Origin: Acidobacteriota bacterium
Lineage (GTDB): Bacteria; Acidobacteriota; JAAYUB01
Direction: 5' to 3'
DNA: 36,808 nt
NCBI GenBank assembly: GCA_018001935.1
Contig: JAGNHB010000056.1
Span: 1 to 36,808, forward strand
Part shown: positions 1 through 7,709 of the stretch, one piece after another
Layout of the letters: every line of letters starts with the position of its first letter
How positions within the stretch are numbered: the first letter of the stretch is position 1
Position numbers and translations under genes: made by a program
The notes under the pieces: generated by a model
What the model saw: the letters and a program-made list of their open reading frames with translations, nothing else
Told to the model about the DNA's origin: nothing
Database searches by the model: none

Positions 1-161
1 ACCTGGGGGCGGTGGGGGACTTCAACGGGGACGGGAAGCCGGACGTGATGTGGCGGAACCGGGTCAGCGGGGCGAACGCGGTGTGGTACCTGGACGGGGT
101 GGCGGTGACGGGCACCGCCCCCTTCGTTGCGGTCGGCACGACCTGGGAACTGTCGGACTAA
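1..161 (+). CDS. C-terminus of an exported FG-GAP/VCBS repeat protein (5' truncated by window edge)
   Basis: The reading frame enters from the left edge (first full codon at base 3) and stops with TAA at 159-161. The 52 visible residues contain one FG-GAP/VCBS-type calcium-loop motif (DFNGDGKPDVMWR) followed by a strand-rich stretch with NAVWYLDG and ending TTWELSD. This is the same roughly 45-residue module found at the C-termini of the proteins at 10826-13993 and 25663-27366, so the missing part is probably a run of such modules in an exported or surface protein. Function is unknown; FG-GAP modules usually form beta-propeller blades. The stop codon is followed at once by the hairpin repeat starting at 162. 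Confidence 0.8.
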   Translation, partial: LGAVGDFNGDGKPDVMWRNRVSGANAVWYLDGVAVTGTAPFVAVGTTWELSD

Positions 162-455
162 AGTACGCGCGCCGAGCCGAGGCGCGCGCCCGGCCGAGGG
201 GGAGGCACGACGCCAACGCCGGGCTCGGCTCGCCCGGCGTACGCCAGTACGCGCGCCGAGCCGAGGCGCGCGCCTGGCCAAGGAGACAGGAAGGGATGTT
301 TGCGCCGGGCTCGGCTCGCCCGGCGTATGGCAAGTACGCGCGCCGAGCCGAGGCGCGCGCCTGGCCAAGGGGGAGGCATGATGCCAGCGCCGGGCTCGGC
401 TCGCCCGGCGTACGGCAAGTATGCGCGCCGAGCCGAGGCGCGCGCGTGGGCGGTT
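162..455. repeat. Array of alternating hairpins A and B, period about 85 bp
   Basis: Four copies of hairpin A (stem GCGCGCC/GGCGCGC, loop GAGCCGA; 166-188, 250-272, 337-359, 423-443) alternate with three copies of hairpin B (stem GCCGGGC/GCCCGGC, loop TCGGCTC; 218-238, 304-324, 389-409). The A to A spacing is 84, 87 and 85 bp. The A-B linkers are 27-31 nt and partly conserved (GGCCAAGGGGGAGGCA type); the B-A linkers are 11-12 nt (GTACGGCAAGTA type). All stems pair perfectly. The loop of A is the exact reverse complement of the loop of B. Open frames through this array are by-products of its composition. It begins directly after the stop codon at 159-161. Confidence 0.9.
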
Positions 456-494
456 CACGATGACCGGGAGTACCGCATCTCCGTGCCTCCGCGC

Positions 495-914
495 CTCGGT
501 TTCATCCGGTCGCCCTCATACCTGCAAGATGTTCGGCACCCTACGCCTTGTGCCTGCGTGCCTGTGTTTCATTTAAGGCGCATGGGTCGCGTCGGGGTCG
601 CGCCGCTCCGGCGGCCTGCGCGGCGCGGTCAAAGCGGCGCTCCGGCAGCCTGCGCGCCGCACTCCGCAAGGAGGGGAGGAGATCGATGGCTGCGGGCTGC
701 CGTCGCCAGGGGAGGCACCGATCCCAGCTGCGACCGAGTTCCCCGTTGCGACAGCGATTGCGATGGCGACAGCGATTGCGATGGCGACTGCGACTGCGAT
801 TGCGATACCGATTCCGATACCGATACCGAAGGAAAGATCTCCGGACCTTCAGCCTAACAGCCTTCAGCCTAACAGCCTTCAGCCTAACAGCCTTCAGCCT
901 AACAGCCTTCAGCC
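495..914 (+). repeat. Composite dispersed repeat, copy 1 (double-hairpin core, hexamer tract, 15-bp tail)
   Basis: The element has three parts. A GC-rich core (592-672) is almost identical to 5534-5614 and contains two neighbouring imperfect hairpins built around TCCGGCGGCCTGC and TCCGGCAGCCTGC. A hexanucleotide tract (about 728-829) is made of GCGATT/GCGACT units passing into CCGATA units. A tail (846-914) is a 15-bp tandem repeat, CCTTCAGCCTAACAG, in 4.6 exact copies. The tail ends 5 bases before the stop codon of the minus-strand gene at 920. Frames across the element give only Arg-Tyr, Cys-Asp or Ala-Ile repeats and are not genes. Confidence 0.85.
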
Positions 915-919
915 GAATC

Positions 920-2548
920 TCACGGCATCGTCCGGACGAGGCGGAACCCGACGTCTTCGTGCCGCATGTACCGGTTGGTGCTTCCCCGGCTCGACGAACG
1001 AACATGCCGGGCGTCGGATTCCCAGCATCCTCCCCGGGTCGTGTGCATGCTGCCGCCGGCCGGCCCCGTGTAATCGACGAGGCTGCCCGACGGATACCAC
1101 TCGTACCGGTCCCAGACCCACTCGCTCACGTTGCCGGACAGGTCGTACAGGGACCAGGCGTTCGGCAGGAGTTCCCCCACCGGGAAGGGCGTGCCGGCAC
1201 CGCCGCTGTTCCCCTTGAACCGGACCACCGTCTCCAGGACCAGGTACATCCCGGCAACGGACGACTGGCTGCAATTCCCGGTGGTGTAGCCGGGTTCCGG
1301 GACGAAGAAGGGGGTCGTCGTGCCCGCCCGGCAGGCGCACTCCCACTCCCCTTCCGTCGGGAGCCGGTAGCCCGGGGCGTCGAACGCGCAGTGAACGGCG
1401 TCGTTGTCGGCGTAGTTCGTGGCGTCGATGGGGACCGCCCGCGAGGCGTCGGTGTAGTAGCACGGGGTCAGCCCCCGCTCGAGGGAGAGGAGGTTGGCGA
1501 AGAGGACGGCCTCGTACCAGGTCGCCTCCACCAGCGGGTGATCCGGAGAGGTCGCCACCCCGCAGGGGTCCTCCGGGAGGGAGGGCCGGAGGACGCGCAG
1601 GGCCGCCCACATCCCCCGGGTGACCTCCGTTTCCATCATGGCGACGGAGCGGGTCAAGCGGTGGGTGAAGGCGCCCTCGTCCATCCCCTGGCACGGGACC
1701 CCGGTGCTCCCCTGGGTGAAGGTCCCGGCGGGGACGCAGCGAAGGTTCCCGGCGATGGGGTCCACCGCGACCGTCGTCCCCCCGGCCGGGGGCAGATCCG
1801 TGTCGGTGGCCTCGCCGTTGAAGTAGACGTGGCGGTCCTGGGCGGTGTTGCCCACGATGGTGATGGGGGGCGGGAACGGGGACGCGGCCGAGACCCGGAC
1901 ATGGTCGAAGTCCGTGTATCCGAGCCCGGCCCAGATCTCGGTGGAGAGCCGGACGTACTTCGCCCCGGGGCCCACCGTCACCGTCGTCTCGCCCCGGGCC
2001 GTCCCGCCCCGGAAGGCCGTCAGGGTCACCACGAGGGGGTTGCCGCCGGGGTTCATCATCGCAACCCCCGCCCAGGAGAAGTGGGACTGCACCGTGTTGG
2101 GCAGCAGGTACTCCAGGGCCCAGGTGGAGCGGAGGAAGAACTCCGAGACGGAGGGGGTGGAGCCGTAGCGGTAGCACACCCTTGGCCGGACCTTCCCGGA
2201 CGCCGCGGTCACCTCGAAGGTCCCTTCCACGGGCGTCATCAGGACCTCCCCCGGGCCCGGGGCGTAACCGGCGCCCGTGGGGAAGACGAGGACCGCCGCG
2301 CCGCGGCCGGGGGCGACGTACTCCTCCTGGTGGACCGGCGTCCCGTCGGCCCCCCGGACGGTCAGGGTGAAGGGGGCCTCGGCATCGCCGTTGTTGTGGA
2401 CGTGGAGGGTGGTCACCCAGGGGGCCGCCTCGGTGAGGTGGACGCCGTACCAGTGGGTCTGGGCGAGGGGGGCACCGGCAAGACCGAGCAACAGGGCAAA
2501 CAGGAGTGAAGCGAAGCGAATTAGCCGTTGAGCAGCGTATTTCCTCAT
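920..2548 (-). CDS. Exported SUMF1/FGE-sulfatase-domain protein
   Basis: This 542-residue protein has an N-terminal signal peptide (about residues 8-30, LIRFASLLFALLLGLAGAPLA). Two strand-rich domains (about 30-150 and 150-255) follow, then a formylglycine-generating-enzyme-type (SUMF1) domain from about 265 to the end, with the family landmarks GYRLPTEGEWE, LSGNVSEWVWD, RGGCWESDARHVRSSSRG and a terminal GFRLVR. The start is supported by AAGGAG 8 bases upstream. It is the second gene of an operon, 16 bases behind the PPC-domain gene. The paired cysteines of true formylglycine-generating enzyme are not visible at the usual place near RGG-W, so sulfatase activation is unlikely; many bacterial SUMF1 domains are ligand-binding (C-type-lectin fold) or have other activities. 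A role outside the cytoplasm is inferred from the signal peptide. Confidence 0.85.
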   Translation of the reverse strand: MRKYAAQRLIRFASLLFALLLGLAGAPLAQTHWYGVHLTEAAPWVTTLHVHNNGDAEAPFTLTVRGADGTPVHQEEYVAPGRGAAVLVFPTGAGYAPGPGEVLMTPVEGTFEVTAASGKVRPRVCYRYGSTPSVSEFFLRSTWALEYLLPNTVQSHFSWAGVAMMNPGGNPLVVTLTAFRGGTARGETTVTVGPGAKYVRLSTEIWAGLGYTDFDHVRVSAASPFPPPITIVGNTAQDRHVYFNGEATDTDLPPAGGTTVAVDPIAGNLRCVPAGTFTQGSTGVPCQGMDEGAFTHRLTRSVAMMETEVTRGMWAALRVLRPSLPEDPCGVATSPDHPLVEATWYEAVLFANLLSLERGLTPCYYTDASRAVPIDATNYADNDAVHCAFDAPGYRLPTEGEWECACRAGTTTPFFVPEPGYTTGNCSQSSVAGMYLVLETVVRFKGNSGGAGTPFPVGELLPNAWSLYDLSGNVSEWVWDRYEWYPSGSLVDYTGPAGGSMHTTRGGCWESDARHVRSSSRGSTNRYMRHEDVGFRLVRTMP

Positions 2549-2564
2549 GGTGTTGCTCCTTGGG

Positions 2565-3764
2565 TTACTTCTTCAGGATCAGCAGGCGGTAGTAGGCGTC
2601 CCGGCCGTAGCTGGCGCCCGCCGAGCGCACCTGAAGGTAGTAGATGCCCGTGGCGGTGGTCGTCCAGCGGAGGCGCGGGTCGCCGTTCCCGATCGAGGCC
2701 ACGGCCTCCATCAGGACGTTGTCGGCGCGGTAGAGCCTGAGTTCGGCTTCCAGCGGGGCCCCGAGCGATTCGCTGAGGATGGTGGCCGTCAGGACGTCCC
2801 CGGTGGTCAGGGTGAACTGGTAGGTGTCGGTGTCCGACGTGTCGTTGTAGCTGTTGACGGTGCCCATGATCTCCGCCGGGAGGCTCACGAACTGGGAAGC
2901 TGCGTAGGTGCCGTTGGGCTCCGTCTCGTGGAGGACCTGGTGTTTCATCTCCCCGTCCGGGAGGCAGGAGAGGGTGGAGAGGACCACCGTGCCCCCCGAC
3001 CCCGCGGATTGCCGCAGGGCCACCACGGACACGTTGACGTTGCTGGTGAAGCGGACGGTGCCGTGAAAGCGGCCGCTGAACGCGTAGTCGCTGAAGAGTT
3101 CCGTCAGGTAGCGGGACTGGTGCGCCCCCCCCGGAAGGAAGAGGCTCTTCGTGGCGCCCACCGATTTGCCGATCCGGTTGTGGAGCGTCACGGTCACGTT
3201 GGCGTCGTAGTCGTTGGGGTTGACGACGGCGTAGGCGGTGGTGACGTCGATCCCCGTGAAACTGTCGTCCGCGCTGACGTTGGCCTCGAAGGTGAACTCC
3301 GTGGCACAGGCGGACGGCAGCACGCCGACTTCCCAGAGCGGCCTCGCCGGGGAGACGCTGCTGTCCACCGCGGTGTAGCCCGCCGAGACCACCAGCGGGC
3401 GGTTGGACTCCACGCGCGCCCACCCGGTCGCCAGGGGAGCGGCCCCCTGGGTGAAGAACACCGCCGTCTCGTGGGGGCCGAGGGTGAAGGTCGTGGAGGA
3501 CCGCGCCCCGTCGGCGTCGGTGCGGTCGTAGCTCCGCAGGCTTACCGTCCAGGCGGACCCCGAATCCTGGTAGAAGCGCAGGGTCACCGAGGCGTCGTAG
3601 CTGCCGGGGTTGTGTACGGAGAAGTGGGTGCTCAGCGTCAGGCTGCCGGAGCGGCCGTCGGCGATCTGCGGGAGGAGGTAGGCCGAGCCGGCCGACACGG
3701 TGCCGGCGGCCAGGGCGGCGAGGGTCAGCAGGCAAAGGGTTCGAAGCAGGTTCCGGGTTTTCAT
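2565..3764 (-). CDS. Exported protein with C-terminal PPC-like domain
   Basis: This 399-residue protein has a clear signal peptide (residues 1-26, ending TVSAGSA). Two strand-rich domains follow (about 27-150 and 150-275), each with phrases such as HFSVHNPGSYDASVTLRF and AYAVVNPNDYDANVTVTL, suggesting a duplicated Ig-like sandwich. The last 125 residues match the bacterial pre-peptidase C-terminal (PPC) domain: ETEPNGTYAASQ, then SDTDTYQFTLTTGD, and GIYYLQVRS near the end. PPC domains are common in secreted proteins and are often removed on maturation; no protease domain is present. The start is well placed behind GGAGGTGA. It is the first gene of the pair with the SUMF1-domain gene, and the adjoining N-terminal domains look alike, so the two products may act together at the cell surface (inference). 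Confidence 0.8.
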   Translation of the reverse strand: MKTRNLLRTLCLLTLAALAAGTVSAGSAYLLPQIADGRSGSLTLSTHFSVHNPGSYDASVTLRFYQDSGSAWTVSLRSYDRTDADGARSSTTFTLGPHETAVFFTQGAAPLATGWARVESNRPLVVSAGYTAVDSSVSPARPLWEVGVLPSACATEFTFEANVSADDSFTGIDVTTAYAVVNPNDYDANVTVTLHNRIGKSVGATKSLFLPGGAHQSRYLTELFSDYAFSGRFHGTVRFTSNVNVSVVALRQSAGSGGTVVLSTLSCLPDGEMKHQVLHETEPNGTYAASQFVSLPAEIMGTVNSYNDTSDTDTYQFTLTTGDVLTATILSESLGAPLEAELRLYRADNVLMEAVASIGNGDPRLRWTTTATGIYYLQVRSAGASYGRDAYYRLLILKK

Positions 3765-3950
3765 GATTCACCTCCAGGTGTAACCCAGCCGGTCCGACCA
3801 GCTGTTTTCGGGAGTCTCGGGGCATCCCGCCCCTCCTCCCTTGATTCCAGTCTAACCCTTTGCACAAAAAGCACAATTGCCACAGATCGCACTTTGTATG
3901 GGGAAAATCACAGGTGGCGGGCGCGAAAAACCGGGCACCGTCCCGGGGCG

Positions 3951-4018
3951 TTCGGCGCGGAGGCTGCCGGAGCGCCGCTTTCCCCGCGCCGCGCAGGCCG
4001 CCGGAGCGGCGCGGCCCC
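3951..4018 (-). repeat. Isolated core of the composite repeat, inverted copy
   Basis: Read on the minus strand, this is the double-hairpin core seen at 592-672 and 5534-5614 (GCGCCGCTCCGGCGGCCTGC, then AAAGCGGCGCTCCGGCAGCC), here without the hexamer tract. It lies in the 520-base gap between trxB and the PPC-domain gene, which otherwise holds only the 9-bp repeat and GC-rich sequence without a plausible gene. Confidence 0.8.
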
Positions 4019-4125
4019 AAATCGAACCACGCCCCTTCCCGAAGCGATAACAAGGGCGGGAAGGCGCCGGGGGAAGGCGCCGGCCTTCTCGCCGGCCCGC
4101 CGCGCCCTGGCAGCCCTGGAGCGGG

Positions 4126-4179
4126 AAAGGACGAAGGGACCCAAAGGACCAAAAGGACCAAAGGGACGGAAGGAGCCAA
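4126..4179. repeat. Six tandem 9-bp units (AAGGACCAA type)
   Basis: Six consecutive 9-base units can be read: AAAGGACGA, AGGGACCCA, AAGGACCAA, AAGGACCAA, AGGGACGGA, AGGAGCCAA. A related word (CCCAAAGGA and its complement) makes up the tandem repeats at 20291-20443, so this is a dispersed sequence type rather than a local accident. It sits about 100 bases past the trxB stop. The period is a multiple of three, so frames stay open through it, but nothing upstream supports translation. Confidence 0.75.
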
Positions 4180-4284
4180 CGGGCAGGGGCACAAGGGGAA
4201 AGCGCGGAAGAAGACATCCGGAGGCGTGCCCGCATTCACCGCAGCCGCGTGTTCGCGGGGATCGTGGTTTGTACCCTTCCCCCC

Positions 4285-5229
4285 TCAGCCCGCGTGCTCC
4301 TCCAGGAAGCGCTCGGCGTCGATGGCGGCCATGCAGCCGGTACCCGCGGCCACGATGGCCTGGCGGTAGGTGGGGTCCTGGGAATCCCCGCAGGCAAAGA
4401 CGCCCTCCACGCTGGTCTTCGTGGACTTCCCCCGGGTGAGGATGTAGCCCACCTCGTTCATCTCCAGCTGCCCCTTGAAGATGGCGGTGTTGGGCTGGTG
4501 GCCGATGGCGATGAAGACACCGTGGCACGGCAGGTCGGACAGCTCCCCCGTTTTCACGTTCTTCAGCCGGAGCCCCGTGACGCCCGATTCCGGCGTCCCC
4601 AGGACCTCCTCCACCACCGAGTTCCAGGCGAAGGCCAGCTTCGGGTTCCGGAGCGCCTTTTCCTGCATGATCTTGGAGGCGCGGAGGGCGTCCCGCCGGT
4701 GCACCAGCGTGACCTTCGTGCAGAAGCGGGTCAAAAAGACCGCCTCCTCGATGGCGGTGTCGCCGCCGCCCACCACCGCCACTTCCTTGCCGCGGTAAAA
4801 GAAACCGTCGCAGGTGGCGCACGCGGACACCCCCTTCCCCATCAGCGCCTTCTCCGAGGGGATCCCCAGGTACTTGGCGGAAGCCCCGGTGGCGATCACC
4901 AGGGTCTCGGCGGCGTAGCGGTTGCCGGCGTCGTCCGAGAGAGCGAAGGGGCGGCTCGAGAGGTCCGCGTGAGTGACGGACGCCCCGAGGCACTCCGCCC
5001 CGAAGCGCAGGGCCTGACGGCGGAAGAGGTCCATCATGTCGGGGCCCGTGACCCCCTCGGGAAAGCCCGGGTAGTTTTCCACGTCCGTGGTGATGGTCAG
5101 TTGCCCGCCCGGCTGGAGCCCCTCGAAAACGAGGGGGGCGAGGTTCGCCCGGGCGGCGTAGATGGCGGCGGTGAGGCCCGCGGGGCCCGTCCCGACGATG
5201 GCGACCTTGCAGTTCCGGATGTCGGTCAT
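4285..5229 (-). CDS. trxB: Thioredoxin-disulfide reductase
   Basis: This 314-residue protein has the usual length and domain order of low-Mr bacterial thioredoxin reductase, which passes electrons from NADPH through FAD to thioredoxin. The FAD-binding GTGPAG is at 13-18, the redox-active CATC (137-140, within [14 protein letters not shown]) lies in the central pyridine-nucleotide domain, the NADPH-binding GGGDTA is at 154-159, and the second FAD motif [10 protein letters not shown] is near residue 275. The start is well supported by GGGGAGGAGC just upstream. It stands alone: the neighbours on both sides are repeat-rich gaps, and no thioredoxin gene is in the window. The protein is expected to be cytoplasmic and homodimeric. 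Confidence 0.97.
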   Translation of the reverse strand: MTDIRNCKVAIVGTGPAGLTAAIYAARANLAPLVFEGLQPGGQLTITTDVENYPGFPEGVTGPDMMDLFRRQALRFGAECLGASVTHADLSSRPFALSDDAGNRYAAETLVIATGASAKYLGIPSEKALMGKGVSACATCDGFFYRGKEVAVVGGGDTAIEEAVFLTRFCTKVTLVHRRDALRASKIMQEKALRNPKLAFAWNSVVEEVLGTPESGVTGLRLKNVKTGELSDLPCHGVFIAIGHQPNTAIFKGQLEMNEVGYILTRGKSTKTSVEGVFACGDSQDPTYRQAIVAAGTGCMAAIDAERFLEEHAG

Positions 5230-5442
5230 GATTGCTCCTCCCCTGAAAAATCAAAACGGATAGATGCCCGGCCCCTGAAAAAGAATCGGAAGCGAAGGGC
5301 CGGCATGGAAATCGCTTTCAAAGGCGGTCCCGGACCCGGCGACGGCATCGGTTTCGACGCCGAAGACCCCGGGGAACTTCCGTTCAGGCGATCAAAAGAA
5401 CCATGAAAAGCGCGAAATGGCAAGCGGATTTTCTCGCTCGGT

Positions 5443-5775
5443 TTCATCCCGGCGCCTTCATGCCTGCGAGAAGTTCGGTGCCCTCCGACCTGTGCCTGCG
5501 CGCCTGCGTTTCATTTGTGGCGCATGGGTCGCATCGGGGTCGCGCCGCTCCGGCGGCCTGCGCGGCGCGGTCAAAGCGGCGCTCCGGCAGCCTGCGCGCC
5601 GCACTCCGCAAGGAACTGAGGAGATCGGGGGTTGCGGGCTGCCGTCGCAAGGGGGGCCGCCGATCCCGGCTGCGACAGCGGCTGCGGCTGCGATTGCGAC
5701 TGCGATTGCGATTGCGATTGCGATTGCGATACCGATACCGATACCGAGGGGAACCCCTCCGGACCTGCAGCCTAC
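5443..5775 (+). repeat. Composite dispersed repeat, copy 2
   Basis: This copy has the same order of parts as 495-914. A leader (GGTTTCATCC, then TGTGCCTGCG and CTGCGTTTCATTT) is followed by the core (5534-5614, nearly identical to 592-672), a hexamer tract (about 5670-5747: GCGACT/GCGATT units, then CCGATA units), and a short tail CCTCCGGACCTGCAGCCTACAGCC. The core is far better conserved than the flanks, and the number of hexamer units differs between copies. It lies in the 1.6-kb region between trxB and yicC, where I find no convincing gene. Confidence 0.85.
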
Positions 5776-5803
5776 AGCCCAACCTGGATAAACCGGAGAG
5801 AAA

Positions 5804-5834
5804 ACACGGATGGACACGGATGGACACGGATCAT
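5804..5834. repeat. CACGGATGGA tandem motif
   Basis: Three CACGGAT units joined by GGA (CACGGATGGA repeated, period 10) lie between 5804 and 5834, and a second group at 6185-6215 reads CACGGATGGACACGGATAAG. Both are preceded by similar phrases (GGATAAACCGGA). A related word, ACCACGAGATACACGG, directly follows the stop codon of the kinase gene at 20645. These are non-coding intergenic motifs; I see no gene in them. Confidence 0.65.
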
Positions 5835-5869
5835 TCGAACGCTCCAGAAAAAAAACTGGCGGTCTTTAC

Positions 5870-5966
5870 CTCTCGCAAAGGCGCAAAGACGCAAAGCCTC
5901 GCAAAGCCGGAACCGGAAAAGGGGGATTCCTTTGCGAGGCTTTGCGTCCTGGCGTCTTTGCGAGAG
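5870..5966. repeat. Long inverted repeat with 37-nt arms
   Basis: The arms 5870-5906 and 5930-5966 are reverse complements over 37 bases with only a few mismatches, separated by a 23-base loop. Each arm is itself built from the words CGCAAAG/CTTTGCG (CGCAAAGACGCAAAG). Transcribed in either direction it would form a long hairpin. There is no T-tract right after it, so it is not a standard intrinsic terminator. Confidence 0.8.
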
Positions 5967-6109
5967 ACCGGATACGTCGATTCCGGACCCGGAATGGCAC
6001 AAACGGGGCCTTTTAGCCCCGGGGCATGCCGGACGACGCTGCCGGGATTCCCTCCTCCGTCCCCGCATCGGGTTTCCCCGCTCTGAAAGCGGTGGGAGCC
6101 CACCGACGA

Positions 6110-6161
6110 TTTCAAATCTTGCTCATTTTGCCAAAGATCTTACTTCGTAGGGACTACAGCC
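6110..6161 (+). repeat. 52-bp dispersed repeat, copy 1
   Basis: The segment from TTTCAAATCTTGCTCATTTT to CTACAGCC is similar, at roughly two-thirds identity by eye, to 6529-6581 (TTTCCAATTGTTGCTCAATT to CTACAGCC). Both copies follow a GAAAGCGG or GAAGGCGG block (CGGTGGGAGCC / CGGCGGGAGC), so the repeated unit may extend further upstream. The segment is A/T-richer than its surroundings. No coding sequence is seen. Confidence 0.55.
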
Positions 6162-6528
6162 CAACCCGGATAAACCGGAAAAAAACCACGGATGGACACG
6201 GATAAGCACGGATAAAACGGAAACGGAATAACCGCGGAAGGATTTGAACCACTGAGTACGCAGGAAAACCAGAAAAGGGGAAACAGGAACGCTGCGTGTG
6301 GAGTTGGGGGGCGGCATCCCCGGGTGAGGCCTTCCGGTCCGGGGAGGACAGGCCGGAAACAACCCGCCTTCCCTGCACCCTTTCAGGGTGCGTTTGATCC
6401 CCCCGCAGACGCCGGGGAGCCCAAGCCGGAGCGCGAAAAGGTGATGGGCGTCCGCGGCGCCGCCCCGGGGTCAAGACGTGGCAGCGCAGGGGCAACCCGC
6501 CCCGAAGGCGGCGGGAGCAAAACCGCTC

Positions 6529-6581
6529 TTTCCAATTGTTGCTCAATTTGACAAAGACTATACTCTGAAGGCACTACAGCC
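6529..6581 (+). repeat. 52-bp dispersed repeat, copy 2
   Basis: This is the partner of 6110-6161, about 420 bases downstream, again ending in CACTACAGCC. It runs straight into the 15-bp minisatellite at 6591. Confidence 0.55.
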
Positions 6582-6590
6582 TATAGCCTG

Positions 6591-6680
6591 ACAGCCTTCA
6601 GCCTAACAGCCTTCAGCCTAACAGCCTTCAGCCTAACAGCCTTCAGCCTAACAGCCTTCAGCCTTCAGCCTAACAGCCTT
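6591..6680 (+). repeat. 15-bp minisatellite (CAGCCTTCAGCCTAA)n upstream of yicC
   Basis: About six units of the 15-base repeat seen at 846-914 lie here in the same orientation, with one unit shortened (TTCAGCCTTCAGCC). Shorter or inverted runs occur at 10551-10590, 15391-15418, 20104-20190 and 25650-25665. It separates the repeat region from the yicC promoter area. Confidence 0.85.
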
Positions 6681-6716
6681 CCGCCTCCTTTCACTCCTTG
6701 CCATTCCCCCCCCCTT

Positions 6717-6732
6717 TGTGAGATAGTTCACA
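6717..6732. promoter_or_regulatory. Candidate CRP/FNR-family operator (TGTGA-N6-TCACA)
   Basis: The sequence TGTGAGATAGTTCACA is a perfect match to the two half-sites bound by CRP-type regulators, with the canonical 6-base spacer. It lies 73 bases before the yicC start codon, and the sequence between contains no gene. No CRP-family regulator is in the window and no clear -10/-35 pair was found beside it, so this is a candidate on sequence alone. Confidence 0.4.
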
Positions 6733-6805
6733 CGGTTGCCCCCTGGGAGGGAGACGGGCGCAACTTCCGCTGCTTTCTCCCGTAACATGCTTTTTGGAGA
6801 TGCCG

Positions 6806-7678
6806 ATGGAATCCATGACGGGATACGGTACGGCCACCCTGTCCGGCGAGGGCGCCGAGATCAGCGTCCAGGTGAAATCCGTCAACTCGCGTTACCTTGA
6901 CCTCATCGTGAAGAGCCCGGGGCTGCCGCCCCGGCTGGAGTCCTCCATCCGGGAGCGGATCCGCTCCGCCGTGGCCCGGGGCCGGGTGGAGTTTTACCTG
7001 GACGTTCGCTGGTCCGGGGTGGTGGACCCGTCCGTGAACGAAAGCACCATCCGCCGGTGGAAGGACCTCCTGGACAAGGTGCACCAGAACCTGGGCTTCC
7101 CCGACCCCGTTCACCTCCGGGACATCATCCGTCTCCCGGGGGTCATCGAAGCCACCGTGGGAGGAGAGACGCTCTGGGAGCGGATCCGTGAACCGGTTTT
7201 GGAAACGGTGGACCGCGCGCTCGGCGCCCTCAAGGCGATGCGGGCCGCGGAAGGAGAGAACCTCCGCGCCGTGCTCGAGGAGAGAGCGGCCCTCATGCGT
7301 GCCGCCCTGGACCGGATCGCCGCCTTCCGGGAGGAGGCCAGGGCCCGGAGCCTGGAACGGATGCGGACCCGTATCCGGGAGATCCTGACCGACTCGCGGC
7401 TGGACGAGGACCGGTTGCTCCAGGAGGCCGCCTGGTGGGCCAACCGCACGGAGATCGCCGAGGAGATCGACCGCTTCCGCTCCCACCTGTCCCAGTTCCT
7501 CCAGGCCCTGGGCGACGGTTCGGGGGTGGGCAAGCGCCTCGACTTCATCGTCCAGGAGATGAACCGGGAGATCAACACCATCCTCTCCAAGGCCGAGATG
7601 ACCGAGATCAGCCGGGAGGGGATCACCGTGAAGGCCGAACTGGAAAAGATCCGGGAGCAGGTCCAGAACATCGACTGA
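6806..7678 (+). CDS. yicC: YicC family endoribonuclease
   Basis: This 290-residue protein has the YicC family signature at both ends. The N-terminus reads MESMTGYG, the family's hallmark opening. The C-terminal domain (about 205-290) contains DRLLQEAAWWANRTEIAEEIDRFRSH and GKRLDFIVQEMNREINTI, with the usual end AELEKIREQVQN. YicC proteins are widespread and have been shown in some bacteria to act as RNases. I chose the ATG at 6806 because GGAG (6796-6799) is then 6 bases upstream; the TTG at 6794 and ATG at 6800 overlap or touch that site. It heads a likely operon: the next gene starts 31 bases after its stop. In many genomes yicC precedes gmk and rpoZ; here it does not. Confidence 0.93.
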   Translation: MESMTGYGTATLSGEGAEISVQVKSVNSRYLDLIVKSPGLPPRLESSIRERIRSAVARGRVEFYLDVRWSGVVDPSVNESTIRRWKDLLDKVHQNLGFPDPVHLRDIIRLPGVIEATVGGETLWERIREPVLETVDRALGALKAMRAAEGENLRAVLEERAALMRAALDRIAAFREEARARSLERMRTRIREILTDSRLDEDRLLQEAAWWANRTEIAEEIDRFRSHLSQFLQALGDGSGVGKRLDFIVQEMNREINTILSKAEMTEISREGITVKAELEKIREQVQNID

Positions 7679-7709
7679 GCACAGGGCCGCCCCGGGGAGG
7701 ACGTCGACG

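Noticed and set aside
162..455. CRISPR array
   Set aside because: The period is about 85 bp, both alternating hairpins and parts of the linkers are conserved, there are no unique spacers of even length, and no cas gene is present.
548..2509. A 653-codon plus-strand open frame
   Set aside because: Antisense shadow of the SUMF1-domain gene running out of the composite repeat; rich in Gly/Arg/Asp with no domain.
920..2548. True formylglycine-generating enzyme
   Set aside because: The catalytic cysteine pair is not visible in the expected segment near RGGCW, and no sulfatase gene is nearby.
5226..5447. A 73-codon minus-strand frame whose stop overlaps the trxB start (ATGA)
   Set aside because: The overlap is suggestive, but no ribosome site, domain or credible composition supports it (Pro/Ser/Arg/Phe-rich), and the trxB ribosome site lies within it.
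5632..5775. Cys-Asp, Ala-Ile or Arg-Tyr repeat peptides in the hexamer tracts
   Set aside because: All frames of a hexanucleotide repeat are open; the same happens in three inverted or direct copies with no conserved frame.
6240..6270. tRNA-like T-loop (GGTTCAAATCC on the minus strand)
   Set aside because: The bases flanking the loop do not pair into a T-stem and no acceptor or anticodon arms can be built around it; it is part of the repeat region.
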